Shown here piece after piece: positions 1-9,677 of a stretch of DNA of 64,000 nt. Every line of letters begins with the position of its first letter. Position 1 is the stretch's first letter. Below the pieces are notes generated by a model. The model made no database searches. It was not told the origin of the DNA and saw nothing but the letters and a program-made list of their open reading frames with translations. The DNA lies in NCBI GenBank assembly GCA_000310025.1, contig FN649740.1, positions 4,021,774 to 4,085,773 on the forward strand, given 5' to 3'. The position numbers and the translations under genes are program-made. The stretch is from Ectocarpus siliculosus. Its lineage: Eukaryota > Sar > Phaeophyceae > Ectocarpales > Ectocarpaceae.

Positions 1-87
1 TTCAGGACGTGGGACAGCTCCATAGAGCAAGCAAAAATCGAGAGAAAAACAACATACAGGTCCTCGACGGGAAATCGAAATCCTTAC

Positions 88-159
88 CACTGAACTTGTT
101 GCCGCGGAGTTGCACGGATACCAGGTAGACGAGCTTCAAGAGGTGTGCTGGCACAGATC
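88..159 (-). CDS. LRR cassette 0 (single-exon leucine-rich repeat)
   Basis: A 72-nt exon with an AG acceptor and a GTAAG donor, both in phase 1. It encodes one LRR of 24 residues with core LLKLVYLVSVQLRGNKFSG. It is the leftmost cassette of the minus-strand receptor gene that begins at 21394. The first residues read GSVP rather than the usual GPIP. The rest of the gene would continue left of the window. Confidence 0.7.
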
Positions 160-465
160 CTGTGTGTATAATTCGCAAAGGTTCACGATCGGCGCAAAAT
201 TTGTAGGCAGCTTGTTGTAGAAGCGGTGGTTCCCAGAGTCGCGGGCACAGATATTGTGGGCTTTACAGGTTCTACAGGCGTGTTTCTCGCTGTGTATGAG
301 GTGCGTAGTGCGCACAAAGACCTCTCTTAACACCGCAAGATCAAGACACACTGCGCATACGTAGGTGCACGCAGAGAGACGGGTCGGGAGCGTTCCCCCA
401 AAAAGCACGCTGACGTCACGATGGCTCCGATTTCTGCTAGTCGCGGGACCGTTTTTGCAGGACCA

Positions 466-776
466 TTTTTTTTTTTTTCACTTCAAATCATATCTCACTG
501 CACTAGTGCCGCTTACATAAACCCGTGGTCACACAGGAAGACTCCTCTCTACTCTCCCGTCCTGCGGTACGTTGCCTACGATTTTAATGCGAGAAGAGTT
601 CAGCATTCTCTTCCCTCTGGGTACACACGTACACACGAACTAGCGCTATCTACTTCCAGGAACGGAAGCGAGAGAAAACCTCAAGTTGCAAGAAAAGCTC
701 GGTTTCGCCGGGATTCGAACCCCTGACCTAGCCACCAGAAGGTTACGACGATACCAACTAGACCACCGGGGCAATT
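466..776 (-). mobile_element. tRNA-derived SINE, full-length copy
   Basis: On the minus strand this starts with a degenerate tRNA-like head (complement of about 700-776) containing an A-box-like TGGTCTAGTTGG and a B-box GGTTCGAATCCC. A body of about 200 nt follows, and it ends in a poly-A tail (the T run at 467-478 on plus). The T arm has a mismatch and the acceptor stem does not close, so it is not a working tRNA gene. The anticodon loop could read CTG (Gln-like). The two halves of a related copy occur at 36501-36693 and 40331-40392. It sits directly against LRR cassette 1. Confidence 0.8.
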
Positions 777-783
777 TGGGGTG

Positions 784-855
784 TCAATACCCACGGAATT
801 AAGAACCTTCAATAAGCTGGAGGCGATTAACCTGTCCAGTGACCGGCTTTCACGT
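784..855 (+). pseudogene. LRR cassette 1, degenerate, plus orientation
   Basis: The reading IPTELRTFNKLEAINLSSD is a recognisable LRR, but the expected AG acceptor and GTGAG donor are gone and a SINE abuts the 5' side. It lies antisense to the main receptor gene, so it is a silent or dead cassette. Confidence 0.6.
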
Positions 856-911
856 AGGAGGCAGGAACTTGCAAATACGATCATTCTGACACCAGTGAGA
901 CTGGCGCCCCT

Positions 912-969
912 GCGTAGCAAAAGATGTCCCGCGAGTTCCGCAATTGTGAAATTTCGTACTCGCCTACGC
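912..969. repeat. Intronic imperfect palindrome, type D
   Basis: A 58-bp element running from GCGTAGC to GCCTACGC with imperfect end symmetry and an internal CGAGTTCCGCAATTGTGAAA. Further copies are at 19785-19843, 19860-19917 and 20124-20167, all in LRR introns of this locus. Confidence 0.7.
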
Positions 970-1050
970 ATACGCGGGATTCATCGGTGGAATCAGGCCG
1001 AGAAAATAATCCTTCACCACGACGCACTCAAATCCGCCATAGATACTCAC

Positions 1051-1122
1051 CTGTGAGCGTGTTGCTGTGTAGACTGAGCACCTGCAGGTTCCTGAGCTGT
1101 CCTAGCAACGCTGGGATTTCAC
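1051..1122 (-). CDS. LRR cassette 2
   Basis: A 72-nt phase-1/phase-1 exon with a GCAG acceptor and GTGAGT donor. The core reads LLGQLRNLQVLSLHSNTLTG. It is intact and co-oriented with the N-terminal exon at 21394-21220. Confidence 0.75.
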
Positions 1123-1180
1123 CTGCACGAATTTGGAATGAAGAGAAGTTCGAAAAAAAAAAAAATCAAGAATACTGCAA

Positions 1181-1235
1181 ATCTCCGTAGATCTTGTCCC
1201 ACCCACTAGTAGGCGGGACAAGATCTACGGAGATC
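1181..1235. repeat. Type-A palindrome with ACTAGT core, junction of cassettes 2 and 3
   Basis: Both arms carry GACAAGATCTACGGAGAT inward to an ACTAGT centre. The left arm leads into the 5' intron of cassette 2 (minus) and the right arm into the 5' intron of cassette 3 (plus). The palindrome is therefore a head-to-head joint of two cassettes. Confidence 0.85.
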
Positions 1236-1313
1236 AGTTGTTTTCAAAATAGAGAAACGGGAGAATTGTTATTTTTATTCCCCGCTTGATTTGTATCGCA
1301 CTCTCGCTTACAC

Positions 1314-1385
1314 GCCCTATCCCGCCAGAGCTCGGGACCTTCGCAGCCCTGCAACGCCTCGATATTGGCTACAGCGAGCTAAGCG
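1314..1385 (+). pseudogene. LRR cassette 3, plus orientation, acceptor lost
   Basis: The coding part is a full 72-nt LRR with core LGTFAALQRLDIGYSELSG and a GTGGGT donor. The acceptor dinucleotide reads AC instead of AG (TTACAC before GCCCTATCCC; sister cassette 5 has TTACAG). Splicing into it should be impaired. Confidence 0.7.
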
Positions 1386-1550
1386 GTGGGTCATGGCGCG
1401 CAATAATGGTATTTGTAATAATTTCCAGGATGAATACCACCAACGCATCGGCAGGATTCATGCATTCACCACTTCTCGGCGATGAATCGGCGATGTTCAT
1501 CCAGATCAAGGCCAAAATAAATTGAAACTACTGTCAACATAAAAAGCTAC

Positions 1551-1622
1551 CTGTGAGCCGGTTGGTGGAAAGCCACAGCTCCCGCAGCTCTCGGAGATCT
1601 CCCAGCTCCTGCGGGATAGGGC
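1551..1622 (-). CDS. LRR cassette 4
   Basis: An intact 72-nt exon, core LGDLRELRELWLSTNRLTG, acceptor GTGAAG, donor GTAGCT. About 180 bp of exon plus flanking intron are nearly identical, in inverted orientation, to cassette 9 at 2787-2862. Confidence 0.75.
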
Positions 1623-1678
1623 CTTCACAAAAGATACAGCGGGGGCAATTACAACGGGATTCATTTTTCAATATCATC

Positions 1679-1738
1679 GATCTCCGTAGATCTTGTCCCA
1701 CCCACCCACTAGTAGGCGGGACAAGATCTACGGAGATC
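1679..1738. repeat. Type-A palindrome, ACTAGT core, junction of cassettes 4 and 5
   Basis: A 60-bp palindrome with GATCTCCGTAGATCTTGTCC as outer arm on both strands. It joins the 5' introns of a minus cassette (4) and a plus cassette (5) head to head. The left arm has an extra CCCA relative to 1181-1235. Confidence 0.85.
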
Positions 1739-1815
1739 AGTTGTGTTCAAAATAGAGAGGCGGGTCAATAGTTTTTCTATTGCCCGCTTGGTTTGTATCG
1801 CACTCCTGCTTACAG

Positions 1816-1887
1816 GCCACATCCCGCCGGAGCTCGGGAACCTCGCAGCGCTGCAACGCGTCGACCTTGACGGGAACGTGCTAAGCG
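1816..1887 (+). CDS. LRR cassette 5, intact, plus orientation
   Basis: A 72-nt phase-1/phase-1 exon with TTACAG acceptor and GTGAGT donor; core LGNLAALQRVDLDGNVLSG. It is antisense to the main receptor gene, so it should not be in the minus-strand mRNA unless inverted. Its upstream intron starts with a type-A half-site. Confidence 0.7.
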
Positions 1888-2008
1888 GTGAGTCATAGCG
1901 CACAATTTGGTATTTGTGATCATTTCCAGGTCGAATCCCACCAACGCATATACGGGATTATCCACAGCATCATCAATAGGCAAACACCGCAAAAACATTT
2001 GTTGGTAC

Positions 2009-2080
2009 CTGTAAGCTCGTTGTTTCCGAGCCGCAGCTCCTGCAGCTCGCCGAGAGCCCCTAGTTCCGGTGGGATGTGGC
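2009..2080 (-). CDS. LRR cassette 6
   Basis: Intact 72-nt exon, core LGALGELQELRLGNNELTG, acceptor TTGCAG, donor GTACCA. Confidence 0.75.
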
Positions 2081-2157
2081 CTGCAAGCAGACGGGGGGAA
2101 CAGAATAGCTGAGCGGGACAAAAAAAATAACTCCCCACTTTCCAGAACACACCTACG

Positions 2158-2200
2158 CGTGGACGCCAACTAGTTGGATGCCAACTAGTTGGCGTCCACG
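2158..2200. repeat. Type-B palindrome with doubled ACTAGT core
   Basis: A 43-bp near-perfect palindrome with arms CGTGGACGCCA and two ACTAGT hexamers separated by TGGATGCCA. The sequence on its right (AAACTTCTGTACAGAAAGCG) recurs, inverted, left of the chimeric palindrome at 19512-19553. It therefore belongs to the cassette end rather than to the site. Confidence 0.85.
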
Positions 2201-2284
2201 AAACTTCTGTACAGAAAGCGCGGGGATTTTTCTTTTATCTCCCCTCCGAATCCATCAAATATCATGTTGCGCTCCATAACTCAC

Positions 2285-2356
2285 CGCTTAGCTCGTTGTC
2301 TTCAAGGTCGACGTGTTGCAGCGCTGCGAGGTTCCCTAGCTCTGGCGGGATCGGGC
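2285..2356 (-). CDS. LRR cassette 7
   Basis: Intact 72-nt exon, core LGNLAALQHVDLEDNELSG, acceptor TTTCAG, donor GTGAGT. Its downstream intron shares sequence with that of plus-strand cassette 18, so the two are copies of one cassette unit in opposite orientations. Confidence 0.75.
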
Positions 2357-2427
2357 CTGAAAAATGCGATAGAAACCAAGCGGGAAATAAAAAAACATTA
2401 ACCCGCCTCTCTAATTTCAAGACGACT

Positions 2428-2483
2428 GATATCCGTAGATCTTGTCCCGCCAACTAGTGGGCGGGACAGGATCTACGGAGATC
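2428..2483. repeat. Type-A palindrome, ACTAGT core
   Basis: Left arm GATATCCGTAGATCTTGTCC, core ACTAGT, right arm GGGACAGGATCTACGGAG. It separates cassettes 7 and 8. The arms differ at only a few positions. Confidence 0.8.
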
Positions 2484-2597
2484 GATTGTGAAAATTTAGC
2501 GTACCACGTGAGTATCCATCTCTCCGCGTATACAACGGCGGAACACATAAATAAAGTTGGAGAAAAAAAAGTATTCAAGATTTCATCAGTCTCTCAC

Positions 2598-2669
2598 CGC
2601 TGAGCTGGTTGGAGGACAGGTTGAGCCACGTGAGCTTTTTGAGAGCGCAGAGATGTGCCGGGATCGCAC
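2598..2669 (-). CDS. LRR cassette 8
   Basis: Intact 72-nt exon, core LCALKKLTWLNLSSNQLSG, acceptor CTGCAG, donor GTGAGA. It is close in sequence, exon and intron, to cassette 12 at 18113-18184. Confidence 0.75.
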
Positions 2670-2786
2670 CTGCAGAGAGTAGACATACAAACAAATCACC
2701 CGGCTCTCTTTTTTCGATATATTCAATCTCCGGAGATTTATGAAAATGAATCCCGTTGTAATGCCCCCGCTGTATCTTTTGTGCAG

Positions 2787-2862
2787 GCCCTATCTATCCC
2801 GCAGGAGCTGGGAGATCTCCGAGAGCTGCGGGAGCTGTGGCTTTCCAACAACCGGCTCACAG
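2787..2862 (+). pseudogene. LRR cassette 9, plus orientation, 4-bp duplication
   Basis: An inverted near-copy of cassette 4, but 76 nt long because CTAT is duplicated near the 5' end. That shifts the frame after the phase-1 acceptor. The LRR core LGDLRELRELWLSNNRLTG is otherwise intact. The homology extends into the introns on both sides (about 2745-2930 against 1485-1665). Confidence 0.75.
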
Positions 2863-2948
2863 GTAGCTTTTTATGTTGACAGTAGTTTCAATTTATTTTG
2901 GCCTTGATCTGGATGAACATCGCCGATGCATCGGCGAGATTCATCCAT

Positions 2949-3381
2949 AGGCTTCCCGCAATTGGGCCGCCAAATTCCCAAAAGTGGCTGGGGGGGGGGG
3001 GGGGGGGTCAGGGTGATTCCTAGTCTATTTTCAAGACACATTTGACCCTTGGTTCTCGCTGTGGTGAGCCCGTCAACCTAGCACCGCCCTCGGACGCACA
3101 GGCCTCACAACGTTGTTCCAGCGCCGGACACGGGTTACACACACACCCTTACGCACCGCAGGCCTCTTTCTGCGCCAAGGGCGTGCACACAACCACAGCC
3201 ACTAGATGATTGATACACCTGGCTTGAATAGCACCCACAACGTCACACCAGCGCAAATCTCACCGCATTCCACCCTTTCAAAAAAAAAAACACAAGACCA
3301 CAAGCCACAAGCCTAAGTCACCACAGCACACAGCACTCTCGCGCACTCCCCCTGGATCGACTTCACGTCCGACTCGACCAT
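2949..3381 (+). repeat. Left terminal inverted repeat of the 14.7-kb transposon
   Basis: About 430 bp that pair with 17160-17614 in inverted orientation, at an estimated 85 % identity by eye. It includes a run of 17 G at about 2991-3007 and a stretch of CAGGCCTCACAACGTTGTT. It ends shortly before the TATA box of the first gene. Confidence 0.85.
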
Positions 3382-3403
3382 AGTCTTCAACACAACCAAG
3401 GCC

Positions 3404-3410
3404 TATATAA
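3404..3410 (+). promoter_or_regulatory. TATA box of the Cys-rich transposon gene
   Basis: TATATAA lies about 50 nt upstream of the ATG at 3460, just inside the left inverted repeat. It is a plausible core promoter; the transcription start is not visible. Confidence 0.4.
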
Positions 3411-3459
3411 GTCAACGTGTCGGGACACTTCATGGACATAGTAGTAACACTTTAGGGAC

Positions 3460-6400
3460 ATGTCCGGTATGGCGAATGTCGGGGCGGCTGGGTCCGCCAT
3501 GACGGCAAATTTTGCCTGCAATATCCTTGGGCAGTGCATTCAGGCCGAGTGCAACACTAACCACTGCTGTAGAGATTGCAAGGGACCCGTGCACAATACG
3601 TGCAGCCAGGACCTTAGGGGTGTTGGCGAACCCTCCGAGTTCGGGTTTGCATGCGGGGGAGACATGTGCAAACTCAAGATGACGGAGGAAGAGAAAGCCG
3701 GAGCTATTCGTCACCGCGATGTCGTGCGAGCCCGAGCTGCTGCAGGAGAAGCTGGAACAGAAGGCCCGTGCAGTGCCGGCGACAACTGCGTGGCCAAAGA
3801 AGGTTCGCAGGCTATCGTCACACAATGCCCTCACGGCAATGGGAGGCACTTCGCGTGCGCCCGCGTGGCTTGCTCCCCTGACTGCGGCGAAGGTGGTGAG
3901 TGCACATTGCGCTCCAGACTTTTTTTCTTGTGAGCTGGTTTATTGTGTGTTTGAACAGCAGGGTCTCGGGCATTTTGGGGTAAACGCTACTGCTGTAACA
4001 TCATCGTAGTGGCTGGCGCAAGGGCGCAGGGCTTTGGCACGATGTCTGTCGTTACCGAAGCTAGTCGGGTATCTTAGGTGAAGTGTCCTATACCGTGGAG
4101 GCTTCGAACAGACGGAATGCAAGCGGGTCACATGCACACGATCGGCTAGACATACATGGACTATCTCTAACGGTAGCCTTTTGCTTTTTGAATCAATCGT
4201 GGTCTCTGCTGACCAAGCTGCTGCTGACCCTTGAACACGTCTCACTGGGCACAAAACAGGGTCCGAGGATGAGGGTGACCCCAAGACTGCCGGAAATTCG
4301 GACGCTTGGAAAAACGCGTCTGCCCTTGACAACAGTGAGTCCGTGTAGAGTAGCACGTGTAAAGAATAGCAACGACAGACAAAAACAGTTTCTCCTTCCC
4401 GCGACGCCACAATAAGGCCCGATTCGCCCAGCATGGTTGGAAGGAGATCGGAATCGTTCGCCAGCCAAAGGACGGTCAGCCTTCTAGTGTGAGGCGTTGA
4501 TGAACATGGCAGTCCGCCGATCACGGGCTTCGTTCATTCTCTACTAAGTCGCAATTCCAACGGTTGTGCGCGTGATACATGTGAAAATCGCAGGCGGAGG
4601 TGACGATATCGCTGCCGCCGCCACACCCACCGCCGCACGGCAGAGGACCTCTGCCGAAGGTGAGGTCCAGAGCGCGCCTGTGTCGCGAAAACGCGGAGCA
4701 GCAGTTGCGACCCACATTGTTGTGGTCACTACATCGATGGCCACGGAGTACCATGAAATGCACTTGCACGAGGACATGATGCCGACCACTACCAGTGTAT
4801 GGTGGCACAGCAGTGGTGATGCCTGTCCATATCAGCTACACTTTTTTTACGTGTAGCTTGCGTCCCGTCGCTCCTGGCGCCGTGTGTGTCTACCCATGTT
4901 CGGTCTGTGTATTTGACGTCGATCCCGGGATATATGTCAAGTAGGCGTGTTGAAGTGTTTTTATATACTACTGCTGTTGTATACTGCGTACTAATGTTAG
5001 GCCACTTTGCATCCCTCCATTTGCTTCTTCGCACTTGGTTCTCAGCTACTTCAACGTCGAGCCGTAGGACATCGGGAGAAGGTGTGGGGGCCGGTAGGAC
5101 GATGAGGTTGCGCAACAAGTCCTCCTCTACGCCTTCCAAGCAGGCGGCCACGCCTTCGAAGGCTGGATCTGTCGTCCTGCCCCTGGAAGAAATTAAGTTC
5201 TGCATCGCCGACGCCTTGACGCACGCGTTCGGAGACAAGAAGATCGTCGGTACTTTGGTAGACAAGATGGCAGGGACTGCGAGCCAAGCGAAGGCCATGA
5301 GCGCAGTAATGACAGCCATCACTGCCAACTCCAGGGAGTTCATTACTGCCGCCAAGGAAGCCGGCAAAGAAGCATGCGCCCAGTACTTGAAGGCACCCCT
5401 CACAGACTTAGCCAAGGCACAGGTGAGGCACGGTATTGATATTGGGTGCATAGTTTCGAGTTCCATCTCTTAGAGTTGTTTGGTGCAACCGGCGCATTTA
5501 AGAAACAAGTATGTAGGCGTTGGCGTACGCGTGACAAGGGACATGAATCAACGACCTGCCGAAATACCCATGAACACGTACCAAATATCCCGCGTAACCA
5601 CCCCCCGAATGCGTCCGTAGCACAAGAAAAGCCTCGAGAGTATCCCGTGGCTACATCCCCGACAATATTTGTTTTTTTTTCATCTCACCTCGGTTGTTTG
5701 TTTTCGTTATATAACCCCCCTACCTACCACAATGCCCCGGTGCGTATTTTTATTTAAACGATTTCCATCCGCCTCGTGTAGTGGGTGGTCACAGCATGGG
5801 AATTTATTTGCTAGTTGCCAACTCTGCTGTACCATGTTGCTGTAGCTGCTGATGGTGCTGCTCGTGCAGTGATTTGGTGAGGTCTGCAACGAACGGCCGG
5901 CAAACAGACCCTCATGGACATGTGTACATTCTTGTCTCGGCCCTGTGAATCGTGTTATCTTGCCTGTGACACAGACGGACGCTGCCAACAAGTGGAAGGA
6001 CAACTCCGTCGAGGCGGCAACCAAATGGAAGACCACCGCCCAAGCACTCGCGAAATCTTCAGCACAGGTGACGACCAATGCGTTTATGTCGTGCGTTGAC
6101 TAACGGTTGCGGGGTCTGGTGACGGTTATTCTGGTAATACTCTTTAAGCACAGAAATCCCTACAAGGCGATGTTGTGGGAAAATCCTTCGACCTCCACAC
6201 CTCGGGCAGGACGTTGACGGTAGGGCAAGACGAGTGTGTTGGTCTACTGACGTATCACACTCTCGTGCTTGGGCATTTTGTTAAAGCTCTACCCAAAACC
6301 ACCCTTCCTGTCTGGGATCAAGGACGTTGTGTCCTTCCAGGATGCCCCCTCGTGGACAAAAACACGTCCGTTGCGCCCAAAAATATGAAAATGCGGGGCG

Positions 6401-8424
6401 ATGTTTCCGTTGGTTATTCCTCTTCGCCCGTCATTACCTACGAGTTCGTCCCTCATGGAATTTTGCGTAATGCATGTGGATGTGTGGGGGTACATACAAC
6501 TGTTTATGTTTTTTCGTTGCGGATTTTGGCAACACTGCTGTTATTGCTGCTAGCATTGGCTGTTATTGGAAGTGCTGTGCATGTCCGGCGTTGTGGTTAC
6601 CCGCGCGGGAGGTACGTGTGGCAAATGATTTATTTTTCCATTGAAGGTCCCCCGAACCGCAGATTTGGTGACCTGTCGCATCATTCCAGAACGTAGCCGC
6701 GCGAGTCCTGAGGACGGATCTGGAGAACGTACCCGTAAATACGAAAAATCGGTCCCTAGAAGCTGTGCTCGGGAGGAAAGCCGCATCTTTCTCCGGCTGC
6801 CTTGGACTTTTGTCATTCGCCAACCGAAGACTGATGTGGCACCTATGGCATATTCCTCATTACTCGTCCGCCCCCCAACAACATGTCGTGCCGCCTGCCC
6901 AAACCGCGTCCGTAGAAAAGCACTCCGCAGGTGTCAGACGCCAAGCTGACCGCGGCAGCCAAAGCCGGCGTCATGGCCAACAACGAGGCACTGATGACCC
7001 TGGTGAAGACCGAGGTCGCAAGTCAAGTACTGCAGCTGAAGACGGGCCTGGAGGCACGGTTGACTGAGATGGAGAGCAGCGCGAAAGCCGACCAAGAGAC
7101 GCGTTTTGGGTCGCTGTTCACCAGCATCCAAAGCGGCTTGACGAACGCATGCGAGCACATCACCGGGGTCGTGAAGGAGAACGGCCGCCAGCTCGACGAG
7201 TGAGTGTTGATGTTTGTTCCTGGAGTGTTTTCGGGGCACCCCACACAAGGGTGGGTGATGCCCCCGCAACGAAGTACCCGATTCGTTGTTCTAGACCTTC
7301 CGGGTGTATGTGGGTGTGCGGCATAAGTTTTTTGTTGTTGTTGTCGTTGTCTACGTGAGTGTTCTGGGAAAGAGGTCGACGAGGGCACCGTTGCGTGCGC
7401 CGCCTTTGGTTTTTGACTCTCCGAGTCGCGAGTAAGTGTTCCGGCTTAGTCGGGTCTTGGGCGTCGTTGGTTAGGGAAACAAGTGCTCCGACAGCCACCC
7501 CATACCCCTCTAACCCCTCCTTCCAACGCTCCAACCCCCCTCTATTTAACTCTCCGCCTCCCGTCCATTCGATCCTCCGCTACGCATCTGCCAAAAACCC
7601 ACAGGAGCATTTCGGGCAACAAGAGAGGCCCCCCATCCAAGACTCCATCGCCGAAAAGGCGCAGTCCGCGTGAGCACGAGGCTACGCGGAGGAGGTGAGT
7701 AATTTGGTTGTGGCCCGTCACCTTTTTCTCCGTCGCTGACGCTTTATAGCATCCACGCAGCCACCGCAAATCGTAAATCAAGACGAGGAAGGTTAGGTTG
7801 TAAAAAGTCGGACTGTCTCTCTTCGTTGGTTCCATTTCGAGAGCTGGTGATACGTTGCAAAGTACCCGCGGATAGACTCAACACCCGCTTCTTTCTGACG
7901 CGTGTCCTGCGTTGTCGTGATGGTGCGTGTCCAGTGACGAACGTGAAGAGGCGACGACGCATGGGGCTCTGGCGACGGTGGATGGTAACACGTTAATGAA
8001 GATAGCCGCTGCAATGGGCACCGCTTTGTCGCAGGGCAACGCCAATCAAGCACGTGTTTCCGACCAGGCCCACAACAACGTCATGGCTCAAGGCACCCAG
8101 TCAATGGGGGGGTTCGTGTCGGTGCCACACAACATGATGCAGGCCCGGGGGGCTGGTGCTTCCACGATGGCGATGATGCAGAACCAGGGGGCGGGTGCGT
8201 CCTCGATGAGGATGATGCCGACCCAGGGGGCGGGGGCGTCGTCGATGGGGATGATGCCGACCCAGGGGGCAGGGGGGTCGTCGATGGGGATGGGTGCACC
8301 CACACAGCGGATGGGTACACCCTCCCAAGGTGCCACCAACCAGAGTGGCTATATGCAGCTTTTCGGGCAACAGAACAACGACCTCAATCAGGGCAATGGC
8401 TATCCTCCCTTCCGATTTAACTAG
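3460..8424 (+). CDS. Transposon gene A: Cys-rich N-terminus, Ala/Lys helical middle, Met/Gln repeat C-terminus
   Basis: Ten exons can be chained in phase: 3460-3895, 4260-4336, about 4593-4661, 5046-5422, 5975-6067, 6154-6219, about 6691-6730, 6930-7199, 7605-7694 and 7935-8424. The N-terminus (about 140 residues) has some 18 cysteines, including CNTNHCCRDC, CGGDMCKLKM and CSPDCGEGGEC, and probably binds zinc. An acidic linker and Ala/Lys-rich helices follow (for example TDAANKWKDNSVEAATKWK). Then comes a basic PSKTPSPKRRSPRE stretch that could be a nuclear localisation signal. The C-terminus repeats MMPTQGAGASSMG four to five times and ends GYPPFRFN. No family recognised. Its position just inside the left inverted repeat suggests a DNA-binding accessory protein. 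The exon at 6691 is the least certain. Confidence 0.6.
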
Positions 8425-9677
8425 GTTGACGATATTTCTGAGCATGCCGGTCAAACGCTTTTGGTTTTTAGTCGATCGCCAAACGGCCCGCCTCAAGGGG
8501 GACGCCTCAAGGGGGTCCTCGTTTTGCGAAGGAAAGTGCAGTCATTTTGGTGTTTTTGTGAGGCGGGTGTGTGTTGTCCTTTTTTTTTACGAGGGGGGGG
8601 GGGGGGTTGCGCGTTTTTAAATTTCGCAATCCNNNNNNNNNNNNNNNNNNNNNNNNNNNNNNNNNNNNNNNNNNNNNNNNNNNNNNNNNNNNNNNNNNNN
8701 NNNNNNNNNNNNNNNNNNNNNNNNNNNNNNNNTAGACTACAAGAAAGAAAGAAGAAGGGGTCGCCATTGGCAGAGGGGGGGGGGGGGGGCGTTTAGGAGT
8801 CGGGGGACGATTTATGTATGCCGTTTGTGTATCCTCTCGTCTATGAAAACACAGGACAGGGCAGGTCAGCTTTCTTCGTGGTACTGGTAGTGGTGGGTTG
8901 TCGTGGTTTCATTTCTTGTGTGGGTACGTGGGCACCCGATACAACGAGTGTAGATCGTTCTAATGTCAGGTGCCAAACGACCCTCGGCGTCGTTGATTGT
9001 GTTGTTCTGTTTTAAGTATCATATCTGCCCTCGTTGGTATGACAGCAGTCGTTGGTATGACAGCAGGCAACAAACGACGCGCAACATCTATCTGCACATG
9101 GTAAACCAGAGTGTAGTAAGGAGAACTGCGCACACTCGCACCAGTGGCGATTCAGCGTCAGGCACTTGTCTCTGTCTACGCTTGTGACGAGGTGGCTTAC
9201 ATCCAAGTTGCGAGCCACCGAAGTTGTTGACCTGTCTCTCCTAACACACGACTTTCGACTCGTGCGTGTAGAAGACATGATCAATGCTTCGAATAATATT
9301 GCAGCAGTGGAGCAGCTGCTTTAAAATAGGGGGTGCTGCCGCGCCCTTGCCGCCAGTCAGTACATGACGTACGACATGAGGTGCGTGGCATCCACACCCT
9401 CGATAGTCTCGGGGGAGCCTGACAAGCACGCTGTGGCAGCTGGCCAATCCTCTGCTGCGGCACCATCCTCCACTCGCCACACGGGCCGAAGCGACCATCC
9501 TACATCCTACTCCGGTCTCCAAAAGCGGCCCCGAACAGCCCGCCGTTGAATTTTTTTTTGCCTTTTGCAACACAGAGACCGGTCCAATCGCATGCTCGAA
9601 CTTGGTCCTTTTTGGGGACCTCTCTCCCATCTCCCACTCCTCTCTGTCACTCCCACGCCCTCTTTCCTTCAGTTGGG
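8425..9677. other. Intergenic stretch inside the transposon
   Basis: No gene seen. It contains the assembly gap, G-runs on both sides of it, and a 17-bp tandem duplication (CGTTGGTATGACAGCAG) at about 9030-9066. The upstream region of gene B would lie here. Confidence 0.5.
8633..8732. other. Assembly gap, 100 N
   Basis: Exactly 100 N between G-rich homopolymer sequence, a conventional fixed-size gap of unknown true length. It falls after the stop codon of gene A. Confidence 0.95.

Noticed and set aside
700-776. tRNA gene (Gln-like) on minus
   Set aside because: The acceptor stem does not pair, the T arm has mismatches, and the sequence continues into a conserved body with a poly-A tail shared with other copies; it is a SINE head.
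8081-8496. Pro/His-rich minus-strand frames opposite the Met/Gln repeat
   Set aside because: They are shadows of the GGGGCGGG-rich repeat coding for MMPTQGAGASS; the plus frame has correct splice phase and a stop.
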